Shown here in pieces: positions 33,754 to 45,964 of a DNA stretch of 64,000 nt (within the stretch, counting starts at the first letter, position 1; each line of letters begins with the position of its first letter). The notes beneath the pieces were generated by a model that was not told where the DNA came from, did not search any database, and saw only the letters and a list, made by a program, of their open reading frames with translations. The translations under genes and the position numbers were made by a program. Source of the DNA: Ahaetulla prasina (Eukaryota > Chordata > Lepidosauria > Squamata > Colubridae); NCBI RefSeq assembly GCF_028640845.1, contig NC_080542.1, forward strand, positions 60,959,064 to 61,023,063, given 5' to 3'.

Positions 33754-33931
33754 CTTCCTGCCCTATTCGAGGTGTTGGTAACTACTTATTGATACAGCTT
33801 GGGACTTTGTTTTCTTCAGGACTGTTTTCTCTTAATATACTCTGTATGATATAGCAGGGAAATCCCCTGCTTAATGCACCCTTTCTTAATTTTTTGAGAA
33901 ATGGATATGTTGAAATCAGAAACAACCTTCT

Positions 33932-34059
33932 CAATAAGTTGACTTTGTAAATATACAAATAGAATGAGACTATTGCCTTACACACTGTAAGCCGCCCTGA
34001 GTCTTCGGAGAAGGGCGGGATATAAATGTAAATAAATAAATAAATAAATAAATAAATAG
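33932..34059 (+). mobile_element. tRNA-derived SINE 3' part, copy S2
   Basis: It contains the SINE body from AATAAGTTGACTTTGTAAAT to the 3' hairpin at 33992-34018 and an (AAAT)n tail (34030-34059). The tRNA-like head is missing, so it is 5'-truncated, as expected for LINE-machinery insertion. Confidence 0.78.
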
Positions 34060-34381
34060 CAGCATTCTCAGTTTAAGAAGCATGACTCTTAATTCATGTT
34101 GACCCCACCCCCATTTTATCCTTCAGAAAAGACAGTCCTCTTTCAAGAGGCATTTGGATAGGAGGGATTAATAAAGACTGATCAGGACAAGAAGCAGACA
34201 CCACAAATATTCCCAGTGCTGCTTTATTGTAGGATACATTGAGAGAATCTGGAAAACCTATCTAATGCCTTTTCTTGACAATAAAACTGGGTTGATTGAT
34301 ACCTCTTTCTGATGTTTTTTGCTTTCCAAGAGGTGAATAACCTGTTTTTCCCCATCTTTCATCCACTTTGACTAGAAAGAT

Positions 34382-34382
<1 letters not shown>

Positions 34383-34441
<59 letters not shown>
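34383..34441. repeat. (GATA)n microsatellite
   Basis: About 14 TAGA units. GATA repeats are abundant in snakes, including on sex chromosomes, but a single array says nothing about chromosomal location. Confidence 0.95.
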
Positions 34442-34444
34442 GCA

Positions 34445-35097
34445 ATAGATAAATAGATCATTATTGACTCATGGCTATAATGGAGCCTGCCCATTATGCT
34501 TGCCAGTTGCGACGATCCATAAGCAAAGCATCTATTCAGTCACCTTGTTAGTGACCCCTTCCTATCTTTGCTTTTCCTGATACAGTTGTTAAACAATTGT
34601 GAGGGGTGTTAAGCAGACCATGCGGTGTCTCAGGTGTAGGGAAGCCCTGGGAGACCTAGTGCAGGTCCAAGGCTACCTGCCCCAGGCCTCTCAAACATCT
34701 TTACCTTTGCTCTGCTTCCCATTCCTTGGGGTCTGCTTTCCAGAGCTCATATTGGGGAAGAGGAGCAGACAACTCTGTCCCTCAGTGTTCCTAGGCTGTG
34801 TCTTCAATTTGAAAGTGGATACCATTTTTGAAGCGGCCATCATTCATTTGTTAAATTGATAGTATCTAATAGTTTGAGCCTAGTGACAAATACAAATAAC
34901 AGGGGACATAACTCATAGAAATCCCTGAGTTATGCTCCTAGTGATGGCAACTTATTCAAGATTCCAAAAATTTAGATGAGTTGCTGTTGTAAAAGACTTA
35001 TCATAAATTGTTTAAGGTTGTTAATAAATCCATAATGCATTTGAAAATGTCCCACATGTTGATATTTCTCATGCATCTCTGAGCACGTCTCCCAATC
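34445..35097. other. No gene; unassigned
   Basis: The 86-codon frame at 34599-34859 has no recognisable domain. Nothing else is supported. Confidence 0.4.
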
Positions 35098-35215
35098 TGC
35101 ATAGCACTCCAACATAGAGTAGAATAGACTGGAAGGGACCTTGGAGATCTTCTAGTCCAGGCCCCTGCTCAAGCATACAGATTGCATCTCTCTTTAATTA
35201 GTTTCCAACCATTAT
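35098..35215 (-). mobile_element. CR1 3' fragment (C5)
   Basis: GACTGGAAGGGACCTTGGAG and TCTTCTAGTCCAGGCCCCTG are the antisense CR1 3' end, followed by a short ORF2-end piece (CTCTTTAATTAGTTTCCA). The middle is deleted compared with 4090-4330. Confidence 0.68.
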
Positions 35216-36119
35216 TTCTTGACACTGTTTGATTGACAGATCAATCTGCTTATCTAAGGTTCATATTTCTGAATTTGTTCTGCAACTTAGAAGTGTTAAA
35301 TTAATCCAAAACAAGTGCCTTTTGCCAAATGAGTGAGACTGAATTACCTCAATTAAGATCAACTCAAAAACTGAGGTGGAACTTCAAGAAAGCAAACTGG
35401 GAATGATACACTAAAGAAATAGAATGATACATTAAAGAAGTTCATTGTAGTTGATGAATTATCTTTGGATGCCCCTTATTAGTTTTTTATAATGTAATTT
35501 TGATTATTTTGTGATTTGTTATTTATATTATTGAATTCAGCTTTCTGCCTAGAGTTGCTTTGATGGATGGCTATAGAAAATGAATTGATCAGTCAGTCAT
35601 CATAAATTTGCCTCCAACTCCTTTCCTGAATTGGGGGTTTTCATTGATTTAACATGATTAAAATCTTTGATGGAATAAGAAGATTGGAAGATGCATTAGT
35701 TGTACTGGTTTCTTTTTGCTATCAGTGATATTTGATACAACAATCTTCGATGTATTTGCCAGATTCTTTTAAAAGCATTTTGAAGCTACTAGTTCATATT
35801 TAGAAGGGAGGCTGACATCTATCATCAACACAAAGAAATTTGTATATAATTTTTGTATGTGTCATCAAGTCAGATTGATTATTTACCCATATATGTGTTT
35901 ATTTACTATACAATCTTTTTGTATGATACCTACATATATTGTTGTGACAAAATAAATAAATTCTTAGTGACTACACAATTGTCCTCCTGGGGGAGCAGCC
36001 CTCAACCTTGTTCTTCAGGTCTTCCAATGGTGCACCCATTATTATTGTAATTCAGTCCATTCAATCCTGTTTATTTTCACTTTTCCCAGCATTATAGACT
36101 TCCCAGGAAATGTTTATAT
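35216..36119. other. No gene; unassigned
   Basis: A possible V-family LINE tail (TATTGTTGTGACAAAATAAA) lies near 35938-35960. Otherwise nothing is recognised. Confidence 0.35.
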
Positions 36120-36430
36120 TCTAATATTTTATTTTATTTTACTTTGCACCACCCAACTGCAGAAAAATTCTGTGTCACAACATAAAACAGAAGACAGATA
36201 CAATGACATGAATAAAAAATACAATGAGAGACAGCCCAGAGAGCAATATAAAAGTATTAATTATCTCTAATAAGGAAATTTCCATCTACTCTGCTCTAAG
36301 GTCTGGGAGAACAGTTGGGCCTTTAAGTTCTTTCTGAGTACCATCAAGTTGAGAGTTACCTAGATTTCACCGGGACCTCATTCCACAGGACAGATGCCAT
36401 GATAGAGAGTGCCTTTTGGGCTGGGCATAC
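36120..36430 (-). mobile_element. CR1/L2-clade LINE 3' end, antisense
   Basis: The plus-strand text CACCGGGACCTCATTCCACA and GAGAACAGTTGGGCCTTTAA is the antisense of an L2-type C-terminus (of the form LWNEVP...LRKxLKxxLF). A TTATTTTATTTTACTTTGC end at 36127 marks the 3' tail. Diverged and broken. Confidence 0.6.
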
Positions 36431-38277
36431 GACTCAGCATTCAGCAGCTTGGTGCCTCCTTCCCTCCCTTGAAGCAGCCAGTAGAACATCAGTGTGGGTT
36501 TTGTTTGCAAGTGGATGGCTTTGGGTTTCCTTCTCTTTGGGAGGGATCTTTGCCATGGCTGGGCCAGGTCAATTTCAACTTTTTAGCTAGGATTTATCAG
36601 CTGGTAGTTTGAGACTATGGAAAGTGGCTGGAGCGCCCCCAGAGTTGTAGACATTGTCATTCAGTCCATCTTGGAAACACTCAGTCAGCATGTCTTGGAC
36701 CAGCTACAGGTGGCCCTGGTTTATAGTCTTGATCCTGGTCCTGGCTTTACAATTGACCAGGGGATCTTCAAAACGAACTAAGATTCCAGTGTGAAAGTTT
36801 ACAAGGATTCCCCCCTTATCCTAGCCTTGCCTCCTTGACCACTTCATCTGCAGCCAATGAAGAGTTGCATAGGAGTTTTGAGAATTGCTGATATGTTTGG
36901 GGCAATTCACATTCCATTATCAGGTTGCATGGCCTTGAAGATGGCAGAAACTGCTTCTGTACCTCTCTGGTCTTCATCAAGCTGTCATTCCCCCTACCCT
37001 ATTTCTCATCACATCCCCATACATGTTTATTGCCCATTTGTCCCTCTTGTCCCCTCCCCACTAACTTTTGATGGCAGGATGTTGGCAAGGCACCAAGCCA
37101 AAGATGGCACACATACCATCCTTTAACATTGATACTTTATTTAACCTGTCTCAATGTATGTAATTTTCCAAGAAAATTCCAGGAAACCTGTATGTGTCAC
37201 TTGGTTCTATAGAATTTGGTATTGGAGTGGGGTACAATTTAAACTGAAAAATAATTCTAAAAAATTCGAAATAGAAATATTGGGCTACACTTTTCCTGAA
37301 CTCTGTTTTCTACTATCAAAAACTACTTTATTTAACCACCTAAATTAACTCCCTATCAATAAAGATTATTTAAATTTTAGCATAGAGCTACAACAAATAA
37401 TTGGACTTTTAAGTATGCTACAGTTCAGTGGGGAGAACTCTTTTGATAAATTTTGTGGTAAATGCCAACACATTTCTCACTCTGTTTTGATAAATGAACA
37501 ATTAGTGAACAAGATACAAAGAAAGGAGTTTTATTAGCCCACTTGATAATACTGTGCAAAACTAATGAAGTGATAAGCTTTCAGAAACTAAATGGGAATT
37601 ATTTATCACTAACCATTATTTGCATTTAGCAAAATCTGATGTACACTCTTTTGAAAAATACATTCTATTACATTGTACCACTTTACATGTATTTTTTTGA
37701 GGAGTCAGGCATTTAGTACAAATCAACTAAGTTCAGCTTAGCTTTTAAGGGATATGAAAATGCTTATGACTCATTTTTACTAGAATAAGCAATCTTAGTT
37801 TGTTGAGTTGGAGTACAACTCCCATACTCTCTAGCCTGCATGACTAGTATAATAAAATTGGCTTGTCTGTATTGAGTACATAATATGAAGTAAACAGAAT
37901 CAACATTCATATACTGTTTGTATGTTATTGATCCAGTTTCAATTTTGTTATTTAATAATTATTAAAGAAATTGTTACATAAAAGGTCAAACCATAGAGTA
38001 TTGCCTAGAAGTTTATTTCAAAATACTATACAGCGTGTCCTATAGAGAAGACATATTTCTATTTTCCCCATTTGTTTTGATTCTTATTGAAGTAATTAAC
38101 ATATGCATAATCATAGCTCTCCTAAATAACAAAAAGGGTTATGTTGAAGGGTATAAATATGAGTCAAATCTGGATGCCAAAGGAGAGCAAGGTAATATGG
38201 AATGGATTTTTATTTCTCTATTGAAAATGAGACAGGTCTGTACCCATTCAATTCTCAGCCTCCAAGTACATGTGATT
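36431..38277. other. No gene; unassigned
   Basis: Open frames of 60-90 codons (for example 36857-37126) have no recognisable domain. Nothing else is supported. Confidence 0.4.
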
Positions 38278-38450
38278 CAGTGGTGACATTTAAATTTTTT
38301 CCCTACTGGATCTGTGGACACAGCTTGGGGATGGTGGTGTCCTGTGACTGAGTGGGCATGGCCAACTCAATGTCACTCACGCCCATGCCCACTCAGTCAC
38401 TTTCCCCCCCCCACCAAGCCACACCCACAGAACCCGGTAGGAAAAAATGT
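38278..38450. mobile_element. hAT-like element, G family, partial copy G5
   Basis: It begins CAGTGGTGACATTTAAATT and contains the family interior GTGGGCATGGCCAACTCA and CCACACCCACAGAACCCGGT. The right terminus is not recognisable, so it is a truncated copy. Confidence 0.6.
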
Positions 38451-39943
38451 GTGTATGAGCACCAGAAAGGCTCATAGTGAATGCTGTGGCAGAGAGAAGC
38501 CACAACTTTTCTCTCTCCATTCACAGCAGAGCTGCTGCTCCCTTTTTGGTCCTCCCCTGTCCCCCTCCCTCCCGGGGATTACTTTAAAAGGACATTCTAA
38601 ACATCAAAGCCTGCTTGTCATTATATGTACCTCTACTGGTAGACCCCTACTTCAATCATTTATGTGGTTGAATGGATAAACTACTTCTAGTTGCTGCCTA
38701 TTTGTGTTTATTCATGATCCAGGTTAAAGAATTGGACTAAAAAAAAAAAAACCTTTTCTAACAACAGGAAATGTAAAAACAGCATCACTTCTTTTCCCTG
38801 AAGGCTTCACCACCACATCCCCAGTCCTTTTGGATATTGTTTCTCTCCATTATTCTGAATCCATTTTAAGAAAAAGCAGAAAATTTAATTTTTAATCATG
38901 TTTCACGTTGATTGTTTGGTCCATACAGTAAACTAAAACAAGAATAGGAGTGCCAGTCCCCAGGGTCTGCCCAGATTAGAGCAAAGTTCTCTGTGCTGAT
39001 CTGATGCAAAAGGTCAGAGCTGATAAAGTGAACACAAATCATTTTGCTTAGCCAACTGTGGCAGGTCAGGAACAGATGAAAAAGGGATGAGACACTTTCT
39101 CAAAGGGCAGATTCACAAACAATAAACTAAACTAGACTGTTAACTCTGTTTGATGAGTTTCATGACCTTAAACAGTACAAGACAAAAAATATATAAGATT
39201 TCTCTTTTCCACCCCTTCTCTCCTCCTCTGTTTTTATTTTTCAGTACTTGTAACTACAGAAAAAGAAAAAAGGGGCCACATTGTGTTGCATTATGGAAAC
39301 GCTGTCAACTTTGCATAACATAAAAGAATATAAATTCACTGGATAAAGGAAGTAGTTGGCTTGCAGTGTATTTTGACTATCTGAATTCCCTCATCTCTCT
39401 GAAGCATCTAAAGAGACCCCTATCAAAGGACATCTGCATGTCAGTGACCCCGCTGGCTTAATGCATTACAATGCGATTGCTCAGATTTGCTAACATTTTT
39501 TAAAGATAGAAGATAATAGGTAGGAACAAGTATAAGAAGAACAGTAAGAAAAATGTTGCATTATATCTGTGTGTCTTTCTGAAGCTGTTTTTGTCAAGGG
39601 TTCATTCCAGCCAGTCAGACTTTCCTTCATCCACTTTTCATATCCTTTTTTGTACTACTGAGAATTTCAGATTTTCTCTGATACATCTTTCTCTGTTTGA
39701 ATGTCCCCATTCTAACTATGTGAATCCTCAATGAATCCTTTGCTATTGGAGTAACTAATAAACACATCTGAAGACCAATTGTTAGAGGAAGCTGGCACTG
39801 TTATTTCTCCCAAATTCTCATTTAAGTAGAAGAATATCTCAACTTAATCTAGTATCAGAATGTCTTTTAAGGCAGAAGACAGAATGTATCTGTCTTTGGA
39901 CAATGAAATGGAATCCATGATCAGCAAGACTAGCCAGGTTTGC
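38451..39943. other. No gene; unassigned
   Basis: No motif or terminus is recognised. A 12-base A run lies near 38739. Confidence 0.4.
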
Positions 39944-39951
39944 ATGCAGCT

Positions 39952-40155
39952 CAGGGGTGAAATCCAGCAGGTTCTGACAGGTTCTGGAGAATGGGTAGCG
40001 GAAATTTTTGAGTAGTTCAGAGAACTGGCAAGTAACGCAATCTGGCTGGCCCCAGAGTGCTGTGGGAATGGAGATTTTGCAGTATCCTTTCCCTGCCACA
40101 CCCACCAAGCCACACCCACAGAACTGGTAGTAAAAAAATTTGAATTTTACCACTG
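39952..40155. mobile_element. hAT-like element, G family, copy G6 (short form)
   Basis: 204 bp, CAGGGGTGAAATCCAGCAGG to TGAATTTTACCACTG. The 8-bp target duplication is ATGCAGCT (39944-39951) and GTGCAGCT (40156-40163), one mismatch. It lacks the hairpin-rich middle of G4 and G7. Confidence 0.82.
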
Positions 40156-40163
40156 GTGCAGCT

Positions 40164-40995
40164 GCATATTAATATATTCAATCAACACAATGTCTGTATC
40201 TTTATGAAGCTGAAAATCTACAGAGCTGTGGTTATTCCTTTCCTCCCATATGGATGTAAACTCTGGACTCTGTACCATCAATATATCAAACAACTGGAGA
40301 AATTTAATATGTGCACTCCCCACTCCATCCTTGGCAAGACTGTGTCTCCAACCTGGAGGCCTTAGATCATGCAAAGACCAGCAGCATTGATTAACTGGTT
40401 ATTAGAGCCCAGATGGAGTAGATTAGACAGGTCATTACCCTGTTTTCCCCAAATAAGACATCCCCTGATAATAAGCCCAATCAGGCTTTTGAGCGCATGG
40501 CAATAAGGCCAAGTACTTATTTCAGGGCTCAAAAAATTATAAGACAAGTTCTTATTTTCAGGGAAACACAGTAAAATGGATGACTACTTTATGTCTCACT
40601 AGTTGCTCTATGATGTACTGAAGACTGGGAAGAGACCTTGAGGTAATTCACTCAAATACTACAAACCTGCTGTGAATGAAAGCCTATCACACTGTGATAT
40701 CCAGCCAAAGAAACTAGAACCTATGGTATGGCTGCTGACAGAACCTGCTGGCAAGCCCTATGCAATGAAGCCTCCCCTGGCTTTGAAGACGGGTGCTGCC
40801 AAAAACAAATAGAGAACTATGAGCAACACCCCCCCCAAAAAAAAACCTTCTATATTTATCACAACAATGAATTTCCAGCATTGCAATTGTGGTAAATTCA
40901 GTACTTTAAAACTGGGATTGCAAAGCCACAGATGTACTGCACAACAGCATGTTCTTCAAACCCAAAGGGCTACCTATGTATGTATGTACACATGT
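40164..40995 (+). mobile_element. LINE 3' fragment with C-terminal C2H2-like end
   Basis: The frame 40156-40365 shows KLKIYRAVVIPFLPYGCKLW and TLYHQYIKQLEKFNMCTPHS, the post-RT region of an RTE-like or related LINE. After a 138-bp MITE, decayed text continues, and at 40870-40960 reads QHCNCGKFSTLKLGLQSH followed by RC, resembling the terminal zinc finger CxxC...GLxSHxR of that LINE type. The clade is uncertain. Broken by several stops. Confidence 0.52.
40436..40573. mobile_element. MITE with TACCCTGTTTTCCCC termini
   Basis: The left end TACCCTGTTTTCCCCAAATA and right end TATTTTCAGGGAAACACAGTA are imperfect inverted repeats of about 24 bp with TA at both borders. It contains ATAAGACAT and TTATAAGACAAG. 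138 bp, non-coding, inserted in the LINE fragment around it. Confidence 0.7.
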
Positions 40996-41339
40996 AAGTT
41001 AGAGTTTTGCTTCCTCTAATGTATCAGTCCTTTCTATTATGATTGTGATAAAAGCAACAGCTATGACATACTCACACATACTGTTTCATCAGGATTATCT
41101 TCTAAAAAGTGTTCTTTAAATCCACAAATGTGTTACCATGTGTCACAAAATTCTTATTACCAGGTACATGGTCATATCAATGCTTTCATACGTGTGATAT
41201 CTATTATCAATTGTATATCATTAATTAATAAAGTCAACAGGGAAACTCATCAAATTTGCAGATGACATCTGGGATACTGAATAATGAATACAAAATAATA
41301 TTTTCTTAAATTTTGTACTCAATATGAAATAATAATTAT
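40996..41339. other. Mostly unassigned; short CR1 sense fragment
   Basis: GGAAACTCATCAAATTTGCAGATGACAT at 41240-41268 reads KLIKFADD, the CR1 RT catalytic block in sense orientation, but only about 50 bp around it can be matched. Confidence 0.4.
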
Positions 41340-41650
41340 TCTAATTATTCATAAAATAATAAAGTTGGAAAGGACCTTGGAAGTCTTCTAGTCCAACCTC
41401 CAGCCTCCAGTCTGTACCATTTAGTCCAATCTCTTCTTTAAAATCTCTAGTATATGAGCATCCACAACTTATGTTCCTCTGATTAAATTGTTCTCATTAT
41501 CAGGAAATTTCTCCTTAGTTCTAGGTTGGATCCCTTTTTGATAAGTTTCCATCCATTACTTTTCTTCTTGTTCTCAGGTGCTTTGGAGAATAAGTTGTCT
41601 CCCTTTTCTTTGTGACAGCCTCTCAAATATTGGATGACACTGCCTCTGTT
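41340..41650 (-). mobile_element. CR1 3' end (C6)
   Basis: GAAAGGACCTTGGAAGTCTT through GAGCATCCACAACTTATG, AGGAAATTTCTCCTTAGTTC and CTTTGGAGAATAAGTTGTCT is the antisense CR1 3' end and last ORF2 segment. It joins directly to another LINE piece at about 41650. Confidence 0.75.
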
Positions 41651-41925
41651 GCAGAAACTGAAGACAGCCTAAGGACAATAATTATAAAAGATGAACAGAG
41701 TTAAAAGGATAGTTTCTTTCCCTTGAACATCAAGAAAACTAAATCATATTCACTGGAAAACTAGAAGAATTTAAATTAAAGAATAAGATGATAGAAGCTG
41801 TTGATAGTTATAAGTTTCTAGTTTCTAAAATGGATAAAAATGATGGAGGTACAAAAAAGATTAAACAATAAATAACAATGGGCAAAAAGACATCGAGGCT
41901 AGACAGATGAATTTTTTTTAATCAA
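41650..41925 (+). mobile_element. RTE/Bov-B-like LINE fragment
   Basis: Reading in shifting frames gives PLNIKKTKSY, then VDSYKFLVSKMDKNDGG and TKKIKQ...TMGKK. These resemble the RT region LNIxKTKxM...FxFLGSxIxxDG...IKxRxxMGK of RTE (Bov-B-type) LINEs. Bov-B elements are widespread in squamates. It is short and decayed. Confidence 0.5.
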
Positions 41926-41938
41926 TACACAGTTTAGA

Positions 41939-41942
<4 letters not shown>

Positions 41943-41985
<43 letters not shown>
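41943..41985. repeat. (CA)n microsatellite
   Basis: About 21 CA units. Confidence 0.95.
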
Positions 41986-41987
<2 letters not shown>

Positions 41988-41989
41988 TA

Positions 41990-43695
41990 TACTATATACA
42001 AAATTCTTTGCATATTGAATCATGCAATGTTTCATGTATTCATTCTCCAAATTCAATTTCAATAACATTTTATAAACCTTGGTAATAACATGTTCATCAT
42101 TACTACCCAGTACAGTTCAAATTCATTTTTCACAAAGTTAAACCCATAACTTTTTTGTCTAATTTAAACCTTTCTTTTAGTTATAAATATATAAACCAAT
42201 GACAGACACATCTTTCTTGAAGTATGTAAAAGTATGTTAAATTGCAGGAGAGGTTTCATAAGCAATTTTGCTGTATTACAGTAAAGTGTATGTATTTTCT
42301 CTTCATGACTAAGTTTTCAACAAAACTTCAGAGGCAGATAATGAGGGTTGATGATCTGGAGTTTATTTTGTGACTATGATATGCATTTTTTTCACTCACC
42401 GAAAAAAGTAACTATCTCAAGTTAATTCATGAGATAGGCATATCCAATCCAAATGTTCATTAAAAAAAGGTTTGCCACATGTTTATGGAGATTCTCAGTC
42501 ATACAGTTGTCTCAAAAGTTGTTGTTTTTTTGCAACATGTTCTTAGTAAAATTGATAAGTGAGCTTTGAACTGGACCATGTAACCAAGGGAGTACGTTCT
42601 TTATTCCTAAATATATTCGACTGTTTCTAATTTGGGAACAATAGGAAATGGCAATAGCTATCTTTGCAGCAGAAGTTATGTATCTCTTTTTAATAAATGA
42701 GAGGAACTACTTTGATTTCACTTTTCAGGTGGTAGTATTTCATTCTATAACAATATTGGAAGCTTTTGTTATTTTTTAAATGACACATTGGAATAGATTT
42801 AAAAAGAGCATATATGGTATATATCTATTTAATTACAATAGCAAAACTGTGTTCTTACTAATCTACAGGTTTTGTGAGCCTTCATTTTCCAAGACTGAAA
42901 AGAAACTAAAGGTCCTTTCAGAAAATATATATATATATATATTCTATCTTTGACTCTCCTTATAGTAGTTTATGGTTAGATAATTATCCCTATTATTGTA
43001 AGGTCAGAGTGTCTTTGTTGCAGTTTACAACCAGAGTGGGTTATGTAAGGCCACCCACTGAGTTCATAGCTTTGGATAAGATTTGAACAGAGAATTTCCC
43101 AGATTACAATTTGCATATATTGAATTTCAATATCTTCTAGCAAGCAACACTGTAATCACAGAATACATTTCTAGTGAAATTATCTAATCCCTTGTTCAGT
43201 GAAGGAAGCAATAAAACCATCAACTTTAATGAGAACAGCATGAGATCTACAATTAGAATTGCAGTTGAAAATCCATATATTCTGCTCAGTTCAGTAAGTT
43301 ATAGAAGGGATAGGGACTCTAATGAAAATTGTATGTGAATCTTAACTACCAAAAATTTAGTTAAGAGAATACTCTTTTAAAAATAAGCAATGCATTTTAA
43401 ACATTGATACAATTGTAGGAGAAAGCTTTGTTCTTTCTGTGATTGATGCTGATGGCAAAATACATCCAAATTGTGGGGAGCGACCCTATAATTTAACATG
43501 TGAAATATAAGAGCATAAGCCTTGCAGGTATGCACTTGTCTTTTAAAAGATAGCCTTACTTGGTATGAAGTTATTTAAAACAGATTTTTTCAGGATGGAA
43601 GATGTACTTGAATTTCCATTCTGGATGGTGAAGGGTCTTGAGCAATATATCTTCTTTCCTTACCTTAATTCAGTTGCCCTCTTCCTCTGATAGAA
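41990..43695. other. No gene; unassigned
   Basis: The longest stretch without a recognised repeat on this side of the window, apart from a TA run near 42925-42945. No coding motif is seen. Confidence 0.45.
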
Positions 43696-44049
43696 TACAG
43701 GTAGTCCTTGATTTATGACCATTCATTTAGCAACCATTTGAATTTATGACAGTGATAGAAAAAGTGATCTTATGACTGGTCCTTGCATTTAGAATTGTTG
43801 CAGCATGCAATTCAATGCAATTCAAACCTTTTATTGTCAATGCACAACATGTGTACAATGAGATTGGATAAGCCTCTCCATTGTGATCCAGTGCTTGGCA
43901 CTCACAGGGTTGCCATTTGTGACCTTCCCAACCAGCTTCTTGAAAGCAAAATCAGTGGGGAAGCCATTTGGGCAGATTGCAAATTGAAATCATGATATCT
44001 GCATTGCCAATGACACTGCTTAACAACAAATTGTAAAGGACTATTTGTA
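43696..44049. mobile_element. MITE with TACAGGTAGTCC termini, carrying a LINE tail
   Basis: The left end TACAGGTAGTCCTTGATTTA pairs with the right end TTGTAAAGGACTATTTGTA. The piece TTCAAACCTTTTATTGTCAATG and following TGTGTACAATGAGATTGGAT (about 43820-43870) looks like an antisense LINE 3' tail inserted inside it, probably with AATTCAATGCAATTCAA duplications nearby. The termini are decayed. Confidence 0.6.
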
Positions 44050-44054
44050 TTCAG

Positions 44055-45485
44055 AATTTCCCAGAAATGGAGGGGAGGATGAATAGAAATTTCTAGTCTT
44101 TGTCCTTGGTTGGCAACTCACATACTTGATAAGGGCAGAAAAATAAATAGCAAATAAGCAAAAAAAAGTGAAAAACAGTCAACAGAAAATCCTCTGCTGC
44201 CCTGAAGGCTAAGAAAGATGACACTTCAGGAATACAGCCTGTCTCTGCCTTTATATGACAACTTCTCTGAGAGCTCTGGTGGAATAGATCATAATTTTGG
44301 ACTTTAATTCCATTGAACCTGCTGCAAAGCAAGATGAAGGCACTTGTTGCTCTTAGTTTCAAAGGATGAACTTTAAAATCAGTTATAAAATATTAACGAG
44401 AGGCAGGTATGCTAATAGCCTGGTATTAAATAACCAATCTTAGAGGTAAAACTGATTCAGAAGCTGACTATAAGATTAATTGGGCAATAATAGTGTGTCT
44501 TCAATATATGGAAGAGATTGGAGACACAAAATGTCTTTTTTTAATGAACCTCTAAAGCAGATTCTTTATTGTGTCCTGAATATATTCATCAAGGCACAAA
44601 ATACAAAGTTTCATATTTTTTAAACCCAATCTAATAGTTGGCATTTAGAGCTTTCTGGTTAATAGTGCTCTCACAGGTGTTTGCCAGGGTCAGTAGATAC
44701 CATTTCAACATTTTTAAAAACAAAAACAATGTTTGTATTTTTTTCTCAGGAGACCTTGTTCTTACTTCCTGTGGTTTGGAGAAATTCACACAGAGCCTTA
44801 ATATTGAGAATTTGGAAGACAAAGTCAAGGTTTTTATGTATATTTTCTTCTAATTGATATAGTGATTGTTATATAAGCAATTAGCATAAATATAATGGGA
44901 AAGGAAGGGGAATTACAAGATAGCATGTAACTGAAGACAGTCAAGCTAGTATATTAATGGTTATTAAAACATAGCTAATAATTAATAATGTATTATGTTT
45001 ACTCATAATAATTATGTTTAATAATTATGTTTATTGGACGTTTAATAGACCTGACACAGATTCCAACTTCTTTAACCTAAAGAGAAGCACAGTGTGTGTT
45101 ATCATAAGAACTTTAACAAAAAGCCTTTGTAACATGTTAAACTAACAATAAAACCCATGATGTTTTTCTATTAAAAAAAAAAAACAATTGAGAAACCAAA
45201 ATGAAAAGAAAAGAAAAATCGCATGGTAGATCATACAAGATTCTTCTCAGAATAGGAGAGAGCAAGATGTAGAGATAGAGCCTCAAGGCAGCAAGCTAAC
45301 AGTAGATGCATGTTAATCAGAAGGAAAGTGGGGTTGGCAGAAGTTATGGTAACCAGAGAGTTATAGAGGATGAGAGGAAAAAACCTGGAAGATAAAGATG
45401 ATCAAGTGCAATTGAATAATTACACGTTTTAATGATTTGTTGAAAGCAAGTTTGAAAAATGAAGGATCTGAGTAAAGCCAAAAGA
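44055..45485. other. No gene; unassigned
   Basis: Nothing is recognised beyond short AT repeats and a poly-A run at about 45173. Confidence 0.4.
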
Positions 45486-45489
45486 AAAC

Positions 45490-45765
45490 CAGAACAATCG
45501 ATGCTTTCAATTTTTTTTAAAAAAAATTTGTCAAAGCAATATACACAAACAATTGTCATAGATAAAACAACATGTCTTGAGGAAAATATATATATATATA
45601 TGTATATATATATGAGTAAAAAATATGCATCAACTATATTAATTTGAGATAATGAAGGGAACAATAGGACAGGAATGGTAGGCACTATTGTGCTCTTATG
45701 CACGCCCCTTATAGTCCTCTTAGGAATGGGGTGAGGTCAATAGTACAATTATCATATAACATTGG
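45490..45765 (-). mobile_element. CR1/L3-like LINE 3' end (V2)
   Basis: GGTAGGCACTATTGTGCTCT, then ACGCCCCTTATAGTCCTCTT and AGGAATGGGGTGAGGTCAAT, match the antisense of V1 (20725-20800) and V3 (60165-60220). The tail side contains a (TA)n run at 45587-45612. Only the 3' untranslated region is present. Confidence 0.7.
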
Positions 45766-45825
45766 TAAATTGGATGAAAAGGTCCAATTTAACAGAAGAT
45801 GATGAGGATGAGGATTCTGATGATA

Positions 45826-45960
45826 ATATTCCATCACTGGAGGTTTTTAAAAATAGACTGGACAACAATTAAGGTATAAGCTTTCCTGCCTTGAGGTGGG
45901 AGTTGGACTAGAAGACCTATAAGGTCCCTTCTAGTCCTATGATGCTATAATTCTGAAAAG
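45826..45960 (+). mobile_element. CR1 3' end (C7)
   Basis: TCACTGGAGGTTTTTAAAAA through GGAGTTGGACTAGAAGACCT, AAGGTCCCTTCTAGTCCTATG and ATGCTATAATTCTG is a sense CR1 3' end with the usual terminal ATTCTG-type repeat. Confidence 0.75.
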
Positions 45961-45964
45961 CCTT

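Larger units (their letters stand above)
32880..33850 (+). mobile_element. Old CR1/L2-clade LINE fragment, split by G4
   Basis: The left part (32880-33089) reads MLMPGALALIICQLDCC-like text, equivalent to HALVTSRLDYCN of the A family. The right part (33754-33850) reads LPVLFEVLVTTY, equivalent to LPVxFRxxFKVLVTTF. Together they give the expected order across the inserted element, so the LINE is older than G4. Confidence 0.55.

Noticed and set aside
38314..38679. 121-codon frame
   Set aside because: It starts inside hAT element G5 and shows no domain.
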